Position numbers and translations under genes: made by a program
Notes under the pieces: generated by a model
Database searches by the model: none
Seen by the model: only the letters and a program-made list of their open reading frames with translations
What the model was told of the DNA's origin: nothing
Shown: one piece after another, positions 26,601 to 34,488 of the stretch
Numbering within the stretch: position 1 is the stretch's first letter
Layout of the letters: the number at the start of each line of letters is the position of its first letter
NCBI GenBank assembly: GCA_024710355.1
Contig: JANJUX010000035.1
Coordinates: 1-64,000 of the forward strand
Direction of reading: 5' to 3'
DNA length: 64,000 bases
DNA from: Candidatus Rifleibacteriota bacterium
GTDB taxonomy: Bacteria; Muiribacteriota; Ozemobacteria; Ozemobacterales; Ozemobacteraceae

Positions 26601-28865
26601 CACGAAGATGACCTGCGGGCCAACGATCAGATTATGCGGAACTGTATTCATGGGCGAAAGCCCTATGAGATGCAATACCGCATTCGCCGAAGTGATGGCA
26701 GATTTATCTGGGTTTTCGAGCGTGGACAGGGTGTCTACGACGAGAATGGGCATCTGCTCTGGCTGGATGGCGTCATAATTGATATAGACCGGCGAAAGCT
26801 CGCCGAAGAAAAGGTGGCTGAAACCCTTTCTGAACTGGAAAAAGCGAATGCCGAACTGCAGGAAATCACCAGCAGGGCACGCGAGCTGGCTGCCCAGGCT
26901 GATCAGGCCAACCAGGCCAAGAGTGAATTTCTCGCCAACATGAGCCACGAAATCAGAACCCCGATGAACGGCATCATTGGCATGAGCAGCCTGATGCTCG
27001 ATACTGAACTGTCGCCAGAACAAAGGCAGTATGCAGAAGTGGTGCGCTCAAGTGCCGAAAATCTGCTGTCGTTGATCAACGATATTCTCGACTTTTCGAA
27101 GATCGAGGCCGGTAAAATGAGCCTGGAAGAGATAAACTTCGACCTGCGCACCACTGTCGAAGATGCAATTGAAATGCTGGCCATCAAGGCGCACGAAAAA
27201 AATCTTGAACTGGCCTGTCTTGTTGCTCCCGAAGTACCATCACTGCTGGTAGGCGACCCCGGCCGATTGCGGCAGATAATCATCAACCTGGTCGGAAACG
27301 CAGTCAAATTCACCGAAAAGGGTGAGGTAGTCATAACTGTTGAGAATGAGCACGAGAACGAATACGAAGTTGTGCTCAAGTTTATCATCAAAGACACCGG
27401 AATCGGGATTCCGGAAGAAAGTCTCGGAAGGCTTTTCAACCTGTTTACGCAGGTAGACGGTTCGACGACCCGCAAATTTGGTGGCACCGGCCTTGGTCTG
27501 GCTATTTCTAAACAGCTTGCAACCTTGCTGAGTGGTAAAATTGGTGTGCAAAGCCAGCTGCATGAGGGGTCGAAATTCTGGTTCACTGCCTGTTTCCGTA
27601 AGCAGACAGATCAGAAGCATGCCGAAGAGCTGCCAGTTGCCGATATCAAAGGAATTCGCATTCTCGTCGTCGACGACCATGCAGTCAACCGCCTTCTGGT
27701 CACAAGTCTTCTGGCCAACTGGGGCTGCCGCTATTCAGAGACTGAAGATGGCAAGGTCGCTCTGGTGATGCTTAAACAGGCCGTTGATGCCGGCGACCCC
27801 TATCGGGTTGCGCTTCTCGATATGCTGATGCCCGAAATGGACGGTCGTGAGCTGTCGATGCTGATCAAACAGGACCCCAAAATCAGCTCGACCCGGCTCA
27901 TTCTCCTCACATCGCTGGGGCACCGCGGTGACGCCGCCTGGATACAGAAGGCCGGCTTCTCAGGTTATCTGACCAAGCCAATCAGGCAATCACAGCTGCA
28001 CGATTGTCTGGCGATGGTTGCTGGCCTCGATTCAGAGGCGGTTTCGCAGACCCTGATCACGCGGCATCATGTGGCCGAGGCCAACCGCCGCAATTTCAGA
28101 ATTCTTCTCGTCGAAGATAATTACACCAACCAGGAAGTGGCTCTGGCCATTCTCAAAAAGCTTGGTTATAAAGTCGATCTGGTTAACAATGGTGTCGAAG
28201 CGATAGCTGCTCTTGAGCAGAAACAATATCAGCTGGTGTTGATGGATTGCCAGATGCCAATGATGGATGGTTTTGAAGCAGCTCAAACAATTCGTGGTGG
28301 CGCGACCTCTGTTCTCAATCCTTCTGTTCCGATCATTGCGATGACCGCAAATGCAATGCAGGGTGACAAGGAAAGATGCATTCAGTCAGGCATGGATGAC
28401 TACATTGCCAAGCCGGTACAGCCGAAGGATCTGGTCGAAAAACTGTCGCTGTGGCTTTCAAAAGAAAAAACGCAACCGGTTCAGGTTGCAGAAATAGTGC
28501 AGGAGAAAGGTATGGGATATTCGGATCTGGAGGTATTCGGGGAAAAGGAGCTGCAGGCGCGACTGATGAACGATGTGGCTCTGGTGCGGCGCATAATCAA
28601 AGCTTTTTTCAGTGATACGCCGCTGCACGTCAGCGAGTTGAAACTGGCTCTGATTCAGAAAGAGTATGATGATGCAAGGCGACTTGCCCACAATATCAAG
28701 GGATCGGCAGCCAATATTTCGGCAAAAGCACTTAAACAGGCTGCTATAGACCTTGAAGATCTTCTCAAGGCCGGAAAGAGCGAAGAATATGATTTTGCTT
28801 TTCAGCGCCTCGAAACTCAGTTCGCGGTTTTAACTTCGGCATTGCGCGAAGCCGGCTACTTTTGA
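23652..28865 (+). CDS. BarA-like hybrid sensor histidine kinase with two receivers and Hpt
   Basis: 1737 residues. The N-terminal half has a multi-pass membrane block (~5-255), an outside domain (~255-418), two membrane segments (~420-437, 453-472), a second outside CHASE-like domain (~475-757; TLSVQAWAWVPRVP, SAFFNARRGAVRDD) and a membrane segment (~758-775). The cytoplasmic part holds PAS (~800-920), PAS (~930-1055), HisKA with H1099 in SHEIRTPMNGI, an ATPase with NLVGNAVKF, DTGIGIP and GGTGLGL, receiver 1 (D1390), receiver 2 (D1532) and an Hpt domain with H1680 in LAHNIKGSA. All phosphorelay residues are present, so a complete His-Asp-His chain can run in one protein. The output regulator is not in the window, and the signal is unknown. 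Confidence 0.95.
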   Translation: MSENWFSGQLDYIYFLYGIAFFMLSIVAWRFSVLDEEQKLHWKSLALFGFLHGANEWLDLWAIFVANGLWISFARIVFLGASFLALMEFGRQSLIAQRGLQLPRWLMLFLFLLAGLCGFYGLDAFTAGCRYFLALPGSLLATWILLHEARKTSSLSLGLSAIFMAFYGIFAGLLAAPSVIWPSDGFNTETFAAATGIPAIVFRALCAILIMTGLWLHFRRKMPASEDSLVFRRLFLPLLLPMLLAAGWWATDWRGKAYDSVFRHETLRNGIAIAQTLNHDRIRDLSFTAEDEKNPSFLRLRSQMQAYSRSHSGLRGIYTVARRGSLLVFGPENYASDDPLASPVGTVYEKPDPRVWQAFNDGGPAVVGPYTDEYGTFVSAFVPVSDPKTNEVLILLCIDVLAEDWKSMLMQARLDVIKGTMLLAFVALLSLFLLFWREKFPPRRSLWWLAHSETIISLVFGLLTTLFITHLVQEAESARNRQEFRWIADAKNQLVSASFKQLRRDLEQLSKLLGNGRGKKTYDEFAYFVRPLARTLSVQAWAWVPRVPASDVAAFTDDIKSQGFRDFTLFSLDQSGARIAAAPSEVYFPIAYVFPFEANPRWQGCNLYGGPEFRKLIDEAERTGLVCSAFFNARRGAVRDDVSHLIVIQPVFNEKEPVGFVCAAFKVQDIINSIIPGSFVVNEGVCLTVTDCNADSFRTLAVFPEATGSVSDSPFVQEKAMHLRYPMFIFGRCLILNVHPGPSYLASARLARSVGATAGVGVVITFLLTLFVGFLRSRQFNLELLVAERSRELRERENDLFITLNSIGDAVIATDLEGIITRINPIALKLTGWALHDALGTHLNDVFKAVSYKSGKPVSCPVDEVLEKGEIIELASDTTLIARDATARQIADSAAPIRDVDGAIKGVVLVFHDVTDQYRVREELRRSEERLKTLVANLPGISYRCLNDQHWTMEFISDEVQRLTGYPAEDFIRNAVRSFASVIHEDDLRANDQIMRNCIHGRKPYEMQYRIRRSDGRFIWVFERGQGVYDENGHLLWLDGVIIDIDRRKLAEEKVAETLSELEKANAELQEITSRARELAAQADQANQAKSEFLANMSHEIRTPMNGIIGMSSLMLDTELSPEQRQYAEVVRSSAENLLSLINDILDFSKIEAGKMSLEEINFDLRTTVEDAIEMLAIKAHEKNLELACLVAPEVPSLLVGDPGRLRQIIINLVGNAVKFTEKGEVVITVENEHENEYEVVLKFIIKDTGIGIPEESLGRLFNLFTQVDGSTTRKFGGTGLGLAISKQLATLLSGKIGVQSQLHEGSKFWFTACFRKQTDQKHAEELPVADIKGIRILVVDDHAVNRLLVTSLLANWGCRYSETEDGKVALVMLKQAVDAGDPYRVALLDMLMPEMDGRELSMLIKQDPKISSTRLILLTSLGHRGDAAWIQKAGFSGYLTKPIRQSQLHDCLAMVAGLDSEAVSQTLITRHHVAEANRRNFRILLVEDNYTNQEVALAILKKLGYKVDLVNNGVEAIAALEQKQYQLVLMDCQMPMMDGFEAAQTIRGGATSVLNPSVPIIAMTANAMQGDKERCIQSGMDDYIAKPVQPKDLVEKLSLWLSKEKTQPVQVAEIVQEKGMGYSDLEVFGEKELQARLMNDVALVRRIIKAFFSDTPLHVSELKLALIQKEYDDARRLAHNIKGSAANISAKALKQAAIDLEDLLKAGKSEEYDFAFQRLETQFAVLTSALREAGYF

Positions 28866-28867
28866 AG

Positions 28868-29710
28868 TCAGCGACAGCTGGCGAGTCTGAAGAACTGATC
28901 GTCCAGGGCCCTGGCGAATGGTATCGCGAAATGCGGCTTCTGGCTACCACGCATTTGCCTGATAATATTGCAGCCGGCGCCCGAGAAGACTGAGCTGGCC
29001 CTTGTAATGAGCCAGCCGGCCGGCCACAGATTGAAGTGAAGCGCTGAAGGCAGGCATGAACTGGGCCGCTCGCCCGAACTCACCACGACAAAAGGCGTTT
29101 CACAGCCTCTTATTTCGCTGGTTTCCAGCGCATAACGGCAGAGTTCTTCTACTTCGCTGACAGGGCCCGAATGTATAATCAGCGAGAATTCTGCCGGCAA
29201 TTGCCGGGCAATGGGTTCGACGACCTGAGCTGGCGGATCGAGCAACTCGATTTTGCTGATTTGACTGCATAGCTGCGCGTTAAATGCCTGGTGCTCCGGC
29301 TTGAGCCTTTCGAGCTCAAAAATACTGCTTATTTTCGGCAGGCGGTGCTGGCCGGTTCGCTGCAGATATTTTTCGAGCTGCAGAATCCGGGCAAGATAGA
29401 CGCACTCGATCGAATCTAGTTCATGCAGCTCACAAAGCTCACCAAATATGCCGCCCGGAAAAGCATCGATGATCAGTCGGTCTGGTTTGTGCTCAAACAG
29501 CGTTTCTTTTAGCCATGCGCGCAGACCATCTCTGGTAATGGCAGATTTTTCGGGCGTCAGGCATGCAACGCCGGCTGGAAGCAGCCGGCTGTCGGTGGCG
29601 GCCGGGCAATTGGTCAGCAGTAGCGGCTTTTCGCCTGTGGTATGACACCAGGCGATAAAACGGGTGAAATGGCCGAGGCCGCCCCCAAAACAGTAATACA
29701 GGGTTTTCAT
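28868..29710 (-). CDS. GT-B fold, MurG-like glycosyltransferase homologue
   Basis: 280 residues. YYCFGGGLGHFTRFIAW at the N-terminus is the glycine-rich loop of MurG-like/UDP-sugar binding GT-B enzymes. IDAFPGGIFGEL and the C-terminal SVFSGAGCNIIRQM plus HFAIPFARALDDQF correspond to the nucleotide-sugar site and tail of that fold. The protein is shorter than MurG (about 350), so the two-domain fold is compact. The start overlaps the stop of the upstream lipoprotein gene (ATGA), making it the last gene of the leftward glycan cluster. The acceptor is unknown. It ends 2 bp from the convergent kinase gene. Confidence 0.7.
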   Translation of the reverse strand: MKTLYYCFGGGLGHFTRFIAWCHTTGEKPLLLTNCPAATDSRLLPAGVACLTPEKSAITRDGLRAWLKETLFEHKPDRLIIDAFPGGIFGELCELHELDSIECVYLARILQLEKYLQRTGQHRLPKISSIFELERLKPEHQAFNAQLCSQISKIELLDPPAQVVEPIARQLPAEFSLIIHSGPVSEVEELCRYALETSEIRGCETPFVVVSSGERPSSCLPSALHFNLWPAGWLITRASSVFSGAGCNIIRQMRGSQKPHFAIPFARALDDQFFRLASCR

Positions 29711-30435
29711 CTGCCCCGGCGAAGAATCTCTGAAATGATTATGGCACGGTGGGCGAGGGGAATGTGCTTGAAAAGAATGACCCCGGGTGCGAGCGAAAAC
29801 TGACTGTCTTTGGTAACCAGTATTTCTGCGCCGGCCGCATCTTTTACTTTCAGCTTGCCGTTATCACTGTAAAATCTGACATTGCCGATTTCGTTGCCTG
29901 ACTGATCGCGAATCTCGCCCTTATCAGCCGATTTGATCTTGATTTCGCATGAATTGTTGCCATCTTCATTGTCGCTGATCTTGATCTTGTCGTCGTTGAA
30001 CCTGACTTTCCAGATCAGCGCTTCTTTTTCATCGACAAGTTTGACGCTGTCGGGTTTGATTTTTACCTCGGCTACCAGCTGCTTTTCACCTGCTTCACCG
30101 GCAACTTCCTTGTATTTTACCCGGTCGGCGACTTCGGTTCTGCCTTTAAAAACTGAATTGGTGCCTTCAAAGCTCAGCTCTATCTTGTCGTGGTCTTTGT
30201 AGCGTTTGATGCTCAACGCTTCTGAGCCGTCGCCGGTTTTGAACTTGAAACGGGCCAGGTAGCTTTCGCCAGCCTCGTCGGCCGGTCGGGCAGCTTCCGG
30301 CTGGCTGGTCACAGGAGGTTGTACCGCAGGTGCCTGCGTGGCCGGTGCTTTTTGTTCGCCGCAGCCGGAAATGAACAAGGACACACAAACGCTGAGCATA
30401 AGAATTATGAGACTGGCAGTTTTTCTGGTTGTCAT
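29707..30435 (-). CDS. lipoprotein of unknown function
   Basis: 242 residues. A type II signal peptide with lipobox FISGC puts the mature N-terminal cysteine near residue 25, followed by a Pro/Ala/Gln linker (to ~50) and a beta-rich domain with many lysine/aspartate turns (KIKPDSVKLVDEKEALIWKV, then VRFYSDNGKLKVKDAAGAEI). It is probably periplasm-facing. The C-terminal ~20 residues are again hydrophobic (LAHRAIIISEIL). The ribosome site AGAGGA precedes the start, which is 11 bp after the GT4 gene, and its stop overlaps the next gene. It may help anchor or assemble the glycan made by its neighbours; this is context only. Confidence 0.75.
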   Translation of the reverse strand: MTTRKTASLIILMLSVCVSLFISGCGEQKAPATQAPAVQPPVTSQPEAARPADEAGESYLARFKFKTGDGSEALSIKRYKDHDKIELSFEGTNSVFKGRTEVADRVKYKEVAGEAGEKQLVAEVKIKPDSVKLVDEKEALIWKVRFNDDKIKISDNEDGNNSCEIKIKSADKGEIRDQSGNEIGNVRFYSDNGKLKVKDAAGAEILVTKDSQFSLAPGVILFKHIPLAHRAIIISEILRRGR

Positions 30436-30446
30436 AAATTCCTCTT

Positions 30447-31568
30447 TTATATTGAATTTATCAGCTGAATATAAGCTGAAGTTTCTCTGGCAACGGCAAA
30501 GTCGCCGCTTATTTTTTTCTGCAGTGCTTTTCCGGCTGTCTGGCGGTTATCGGCAGACATGGTGCAGGCGTTCAGCAGTGCCTGGCGGCAGCCTTCGGCG
30601 TCACCCGGGTGAAAGGTCAGTGCCCGCATTTCTGCAGGCAGCACTTCACTGATGCCGCCGGTTCTGGCAGCAATCACCGGCAGACCTAGGGCCCCGGCCT
30701 CGAGCAGAACATTCGGCATGCCGTCGTAATGGGAGGGCAGGGCAATGAAATCACAGGCAAGATAGTGACTGATCAGATCGAACCTGTCGGTGAAGGGCAC
30801 GATACAGACTTTGAGAATCTGTTGCTTTTCGCTCAGCCAGCTTTGCAGGGCCGGTTCGATATCACCGACGACGAGAAACTGCATGGCATTTTCGAGCCCG
30901 GCGGCCAGAACGTTTTCAAGAAAAAACAGCCCGCCTTTCTTGTTTTTGAACTGGCCGATCAGGCCGACAACCGGCTTTGTGGCACTGCCGTTTTCGGCCC
31001 GCCATTTTCTGGCGTTGTCGACGTCGAAAGCCTGCGGTTGCCACATGTCGAGGTCGATGCCATTCGCAATCAGCCTGATATCAGCCCGTGGCCGCAAACT
31101 GGCGACCCTTTGCTGCATTTCACCGCTGAGGACGCAGATGGCATCAGAGGCTGCAATCGCGTCATAAAGGGCGAGCCGGCGCTGTGGCACAAAAACCCCG
31201 AGATCAAAATCATTGCCGCGAAATAGAGTTATGGCACGGCAGCCGAGCCAGGCTTTGAAGACAGGCAGTGCAATAACCGGCAGATTGCCGCCAAAGGCGA
31301 CGATGTGTGTGTAATCCTGTCGATTGGCCGGGCTTGTAAGCAGGTTGTAGAGGCAGTTCAGGTCGTGGGCATGGCTTTCGCTCATCGCGGCGACTATCTC
31401 GCGGCCGTTCTGTCTCTCGATGACTCTTGTTGCTGCCGCCGCGCACGAGAAAAATACGAGATCGACCGTCAGACCCGCTTTTCTCAGGTTGTGTACAATG
31501 CGGTCGCAGGCCTGCGCCATGCCGCCCCGACGGGGCGGGTAGTTCTCAGTGAGCCAGAGAATGCGCAT
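30447..31568 (-). CDS. family 4 glycosyltransferase
   Basis: 373 residues. RILWLTENYPPRRGGMAQAC is the donor-side start of GT4 enzymes with the G-G-M loop. VVGLIGQFKNKKGGLFFLEN opens the second Rossmann domain, and ALPSHYDGMPNVLLEAGALG is the E-x7-E nucleotide-sugar motif, followed by GLPVIAARTGGISEVL. It transfers a sugar from an activated nucleotide donor at the cytoplasmic face of the membrane, likely onto a lipid-linked or surface glycan. The start codon overlaps the stop of the small zinc-site protein (TGATG). Donor and acceptor cannot be told. Confidence 0.88.
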   Translation of the reverse strand: MRILWLTENYPPRRGGMAQACDRIVHNLRKAGLTVDLVFFSCAAAATRVIERQNGREIVAAMSESHAHDLNCLYNLLTSPANRQDYTHIVAFGGNLPVIALPVFKAWLGCRAITLFRGNDFDLGVFVPQRRLALYDAIAASDAICVLSGEMQQRVASLRPRADIRLIANGIDLDMWQPQAFDVDNARKWRAENGSATKPVVGLIGQFKNKKGGLFFLENVLAAGLENAMQFLVVGDIEPALQSWLSEKQQILKVCIVPFTDRFDLISHYLACDFIALPSHYDGMPNVLLEAGALGLPVIAARTGGISEVLPAEMRALTFHPGDAEGCRQALLNACTMSADNRQTAGKALQKKISGDFAVARETSAYIQLINSI

Positions 31569-31960
31569 CAGCTGTCGAATCCGTCTGCTTCGGCATTCGG
31601 ATCATCGTCGAAGTCATCGGCCGATTCGCTGTCGAAAACTCTGACTTCATGCCCGTCAAAACTGGTATCTGCATTTGCCTGACCGATATACCAGGGTCGA
31701 TAATGCGAGCCCGAGTAAAAACTGCGGCGATAGCCGTAAGACCAGCCCGGTTCGAAAAGATCGTCTTCGTAATCACTCCCCCGGCTTGGTTTCTGCAGTT
31801 CTTTACCCAGGCAGTCGAGGCACGCCGGCTCGTTTTTGCCCGGTCTGATACGCAGATGCTCGTCGCAGAAGGGTTTGCCGCAGAGCGTGCACTGGCGGCG
31901 CGCCGGGTGATCACAGGGACGCAGAAAGAAGAAACCTCTTTTCATGCTGCAGTTTTCCAT
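31568..31960 (-). CDS. small zinc-site (B-box-like) protein
   Basis: 130 residues. Residues ~16-52 hold a Cys/His cluster, CDHPARRQCTLCGKPFCDEH and then CLDC, resembling the short B-box-type or treble-clef zinc sites found in bacterial membrane-associated proteins. The rest is low complexity: aromatic/tyrosine-rich (SYGYRRSFYSGSHYRPWY) and then a highly acidic tail (DDFDDDPNAEADGFDS). AAAGGAG precedes the start. It is translationally coupled to the GT4 gene downstream and directly follows the membrane-protein gene, so it belongs to the same operon. Its role is unknown; a scaffold or interaction role is a guess. Confidence 0.7.
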   Translation of the reverse strand: MENCSMKRGFFFLRPCDHPARRQCTLCGKPFCDEHLRIRPGKNEPACLDCLGKELQKPSRGSDYEDDLFEPGWSYGYRRSFYSGSHYRPWYIGQANADTSFDGHEVRVFDSESADDFDDDPNAEADGFDS

Positions 31961-31961
31961 G

Positions 31962-32858
31962 TCAGGCTCCTTTCGCTTTCGCCGGCGCGGCGTTCATAAG
32001 AATTTTGCCAACCAGATTCAGGCATACAGCTGGTTCCAGCACTGAGTCCTCACTGGTTGAAATTTGACAAACCGTCATACCAACCGCTTTGCGCTGGTTT
32101 TTATCTTTGACCTTGAGCCGGTCGCAAAGATTGTTCAACGGCCCAGTCTTATCGAGATTATAGATTTTGGTTTTCATGGACAGCGAGGCGGTTATCTTGC
32201 TTTTTATCTTGATTTTTGTCTTGAATTTGGTTTTGCCCGAGCTGCTCGAATAGGTTTTTTTGCGCTGCCGCACACTGTCGTCGATTGTGATCTTGAGGGT
32301 AGAGCCGTCCACTAGCGGGGCAACACAACTGAACCAGTAGTCTTTGAAAATATAGGTGCTGAGCTTCGGGTATCTGAACCAGCCGGGGTTGTCGTGCTTC
32401 TGGCTGATCATCTTGCTTTTACAGGTCTTGCCGCGCAGATCGACCTTGAAAATCATGTTTTTACCCGGCGCCATGTCCTGTTGCAGGGCGTTGAGCAGTG
32501 GCACGACGAACAGGCGCAGATTGTTGTGCATATCCATGCTGCCGAGCAGCCAGCGGGCAATGAATGAGCCAACACCCAGGGTCAGCACCAGAAACATGGC
32601 AATACCCGCCGAAGATTCCGGAATCACCTCGTTACCAATCATTATGGCGACGACAAAAGACAGAATCAGACCGCCACAACCGATTTTCATCAGCTGGTCA
32701 CGGCCTTTGTCGAGGTCAGAATCAAATGCTGCCAGCGGCCTCAGAAAGCTGATGATTGTCGACGGCGGCTGATTGCAGGCCCAGATGCCTTTCGAAATGA
32801 ACTGCCGCTGAGCCGAAGTCAGGGCAAAATATTTGCGCAGAGCTGAAAACAATTTCAT
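31962..32858 (-). CDS. membrane protein of unknown function
   Basis: 298 residues. Two membrane segments at about 60-78 (GGLILSFVVAIMIGNEVI) and 85-105 (GIAMFLVLTLGVGSFIARWL) form a hairpin between a short N-terminal part and a ~190-residue C-terminal domain. That domain is strikingly lysine-rich in repeated KIKIKSKI-type strands, which suggests a long beta sheet facing the cytoplasm or periplasm. GAGAGGAG marks the start. It lies between the two GT4 genes and 1 bp before the zinc-site gene. No family recognised. Confidence 0.7.
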   Translation of the reverse strand: MKLFSALRKYFALTSAQRQFISKGIWACNQPPSTIISFLRPLAAFDSDLDKGRDQLMKIGCGGLILSFVVAIMIGNEVIPESSAGIAMFLVLTLGVGSFIARWLLGSMDMHNNLRLFVVPLLNALQQDMAPGKNMIFKVDLRGKTCKSKMISQKHDNPGWFRYPKLSTYIFKDYWFSCVAPLVDGSTLKITIDDSVRQRKKTYSSSSGKTKFKTKIKIKSKITASLSMKTKIYNLDKTGPLNNLCDRLKVKDKNQRKAVGMTVCQISTSEDSVLEPAVCLNLVGKILMNAAPAKAKGA

Positions 32859-32909
32859 CGCGGGCTCCTCTCTACTGACCCAGTCAGTATAACATACCCA
32901 ATTTTCAGT

Positions 32910-34100
32910 TCACAGTTTTTCGGAAACAATGCCGGTGCCGGTCAGCTGCTTATAGAGAGCGCGCAGTTCTGCCGCCGCTTTCTGCCACGAAAAGTCACGT
33001 GTCGCTTTCACGTGGGCGGCATCTTTGATTCTGTCGGCCTCCGGTCGGTTTGCCAGCAGTATGCGGACCGCCCTGGCCAGTTCAGAAGGGCGGTCGGGGC
33101 GAACCAGCCAGCCGGTCTGATTGTGATCGACCAGTTCTCTTACTACCGGCATGTCTGAGGCAATGACCGGCACTTTCATGGCCATGGCTTCGAGAATTTT
33201 GAGGGGGCAGCAGCCCTGCTGCAGATTGCGAGTGCATTCGGTGAGTGGCGCCACCGAAATGCGGGCATGCACCAGCCATGGCAGCAGTTCGTTCTGGTTC
33301 AGACGATACTGCCAGACGAGCCGGTCGTTTATCTGCATGCGCTCAGCCAGCTTGTTAAGAAATTTGAGGCGCTGCCTGCTGCCCGAGACGCAAAGAACCA
33401 GCTTTAAATCAGGCATGTCGGCGAGAAAAGTCATGGCCTTGAAGAGAATCTCGATGCCCTGCCATGATTGTACGGCGCCCACATAGACCAGGTAGTCTGC
33501 GGGAGCCTCTTCGGGACGCGACAGACCGGCCGGGTCGATGCTGACCGCACCGTTTCTGATGACACTGATTTTTCCGGCAGCAACGCCACGTTCAATCAGA
33601 AAATTGCGAATGACATCAGAAGGGCAGATTATCGCGTCTGAGCGCTGCAGGCACTCGTTTTCGATGTTTCTGATTTTATCGAGCACCACCGACGTAATGT
33701 TTCTAAACCTGACCGGCAGCTCGATCGATGGCAGAGCATTGACTTCAAATACCGTGCGGCATTGTGAGGCAACGCTTCGCAGAATCGGCAGCCCGCCCCA
33801 GGGGTCGCGAAAATGCGCGAGTCTGAGGTCGTTTTTCAGAAGCTCGGCATGAAACTGCACAAACTGCGAAAACTCACCGGCTTTTCTGAGAAAATTGCTT
33901 TCATCAGAGATCATGCGCCTGATTTCGCAGTTACCCTCGAACTGCCAGGCCGGCAGTTCTGGCGAACCGAGCGCCAGCAGCAGCCCGCTGCCAAAATGCT
34001 CGAACAGGGCGGCAGAGAATTCGCGAATGTGAATTGCCGCCCCTTTTGGTGCGGGGTAGGTATCAAAAGCGGCATAGAGGCACTCAGGCGGCCGATGCAT
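32910..34100 (-). CDS. family 4 glycosyltransferase, first gene of the cluster
   Basis: 396 residues. YPAPKGAAIHIREFSAAL is the donor-domain start with a G-A-A loop, LVYVGAVQSWQGIEILFKAM starts the second domain, and ECTRNLQQGCCPLKILEAMA with VPVIASDMPVVRELV is the E-x7-E like sugar-nucleotide motif. It likely builds the same surface glycan as the downstream GT4. The ribosome site GGAG sits 8 nt before the ATG. A 51-bp gap separates it from the next gene. The upstream gap (34101-34488) carries a large hairpin rather than a clear promoter. Confidence 0.87.
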   Translation of the reverse strand: MHRPPECLYAAFDTYPAPKGAAIHIREFSAALFEHFGSGLLLALGSPELPAWQFEGNCEIRRMISDESNFLRKAGEFSQFVQFHAELLKNDLRLAHFRDPWGGLPILRSVASQCRTVFEVNALPSIELPVRFRNITSVVLDKIRNIENECLQRSDAIICPSDVIRNFLIERGVAAGKISVIRNGAVSIDPAGLSRPEEAPADYLVYVGAVQSWQGIEILFKAMTFLADMPDLKLVLCVSGSRQRLKFLNKLAERMQINDRLVWQYRLNQNELLPWLVHARISVAPLTECTRNLQQGCCPLKILEAMAMKVPVIASDMPVVRELVDHNQTGWLVRPDRPSELARAVRILLANRPEADRIKDAAHVKATRDFSWQKAAAELRALYKQLTGTGIVSEKL

Positions 34101-34235
34101 CAGTTACTCTCCAGTTTTTATCTCTGCCAATTTTACCATCATGCTGCTGCCCAGGCCATTATTATCGATGAGTGTGAAATTATTGATAGTTGCGTGAATA
34201 AAGCCGGTTTTGGGTTAGGACAAGGCGCGGGGAGA

Positions 34236-34300
34236 AGTCGGGATTGCTTTTTCGTAAGCTTGTGAGCGAAGCGAATCGCTGAAGAAAAAGCAACCCGACT
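34236..34300. repeat. long hairpin element in a gene-free gap
   Basis: The gap 34101-34488 holds no gene. Inside it lies a 17-bp stem interrupted by one bulged A: arms AGTCGGG-A-TTGCTTTTTC (34236-34253) and GAAAAAGCAA-CCCGACT (34284-34300). The loop carries an inner 5-bp stem (AGCGA...TCGCT). No T-run follows on either strand, so it is not a standard terminator. CCGGTT (34204) and AACCGG further out could extend it. It may be a structured RNA or a small palindromic mobile element. Confidence 0.6.
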
Positions 34301-34488
34301 GATAGACCGGGCCGCCGAACCGGTTAACCAGATTTTAATTTTACAGGAATCAATAAAACAGGTTTATCCGGCTCGGCTGCCAGTTCTGTCGTCAGGTCGC
34401 GGCGGGCGCATAAATATAGATTTTTCTCGCCTGCGGGGGCGGTTTAGAGTATGCTGTCTGTCTGAAAATTTACGCTTTTCTGGAGATA

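Noticed and set aside
25950..27023. 357-codon minus-strand open frame opposite the hybrid kinase
   Set aside because: Opposite the PAS and HisKA domains of the kinase; no protein pattern of its own.
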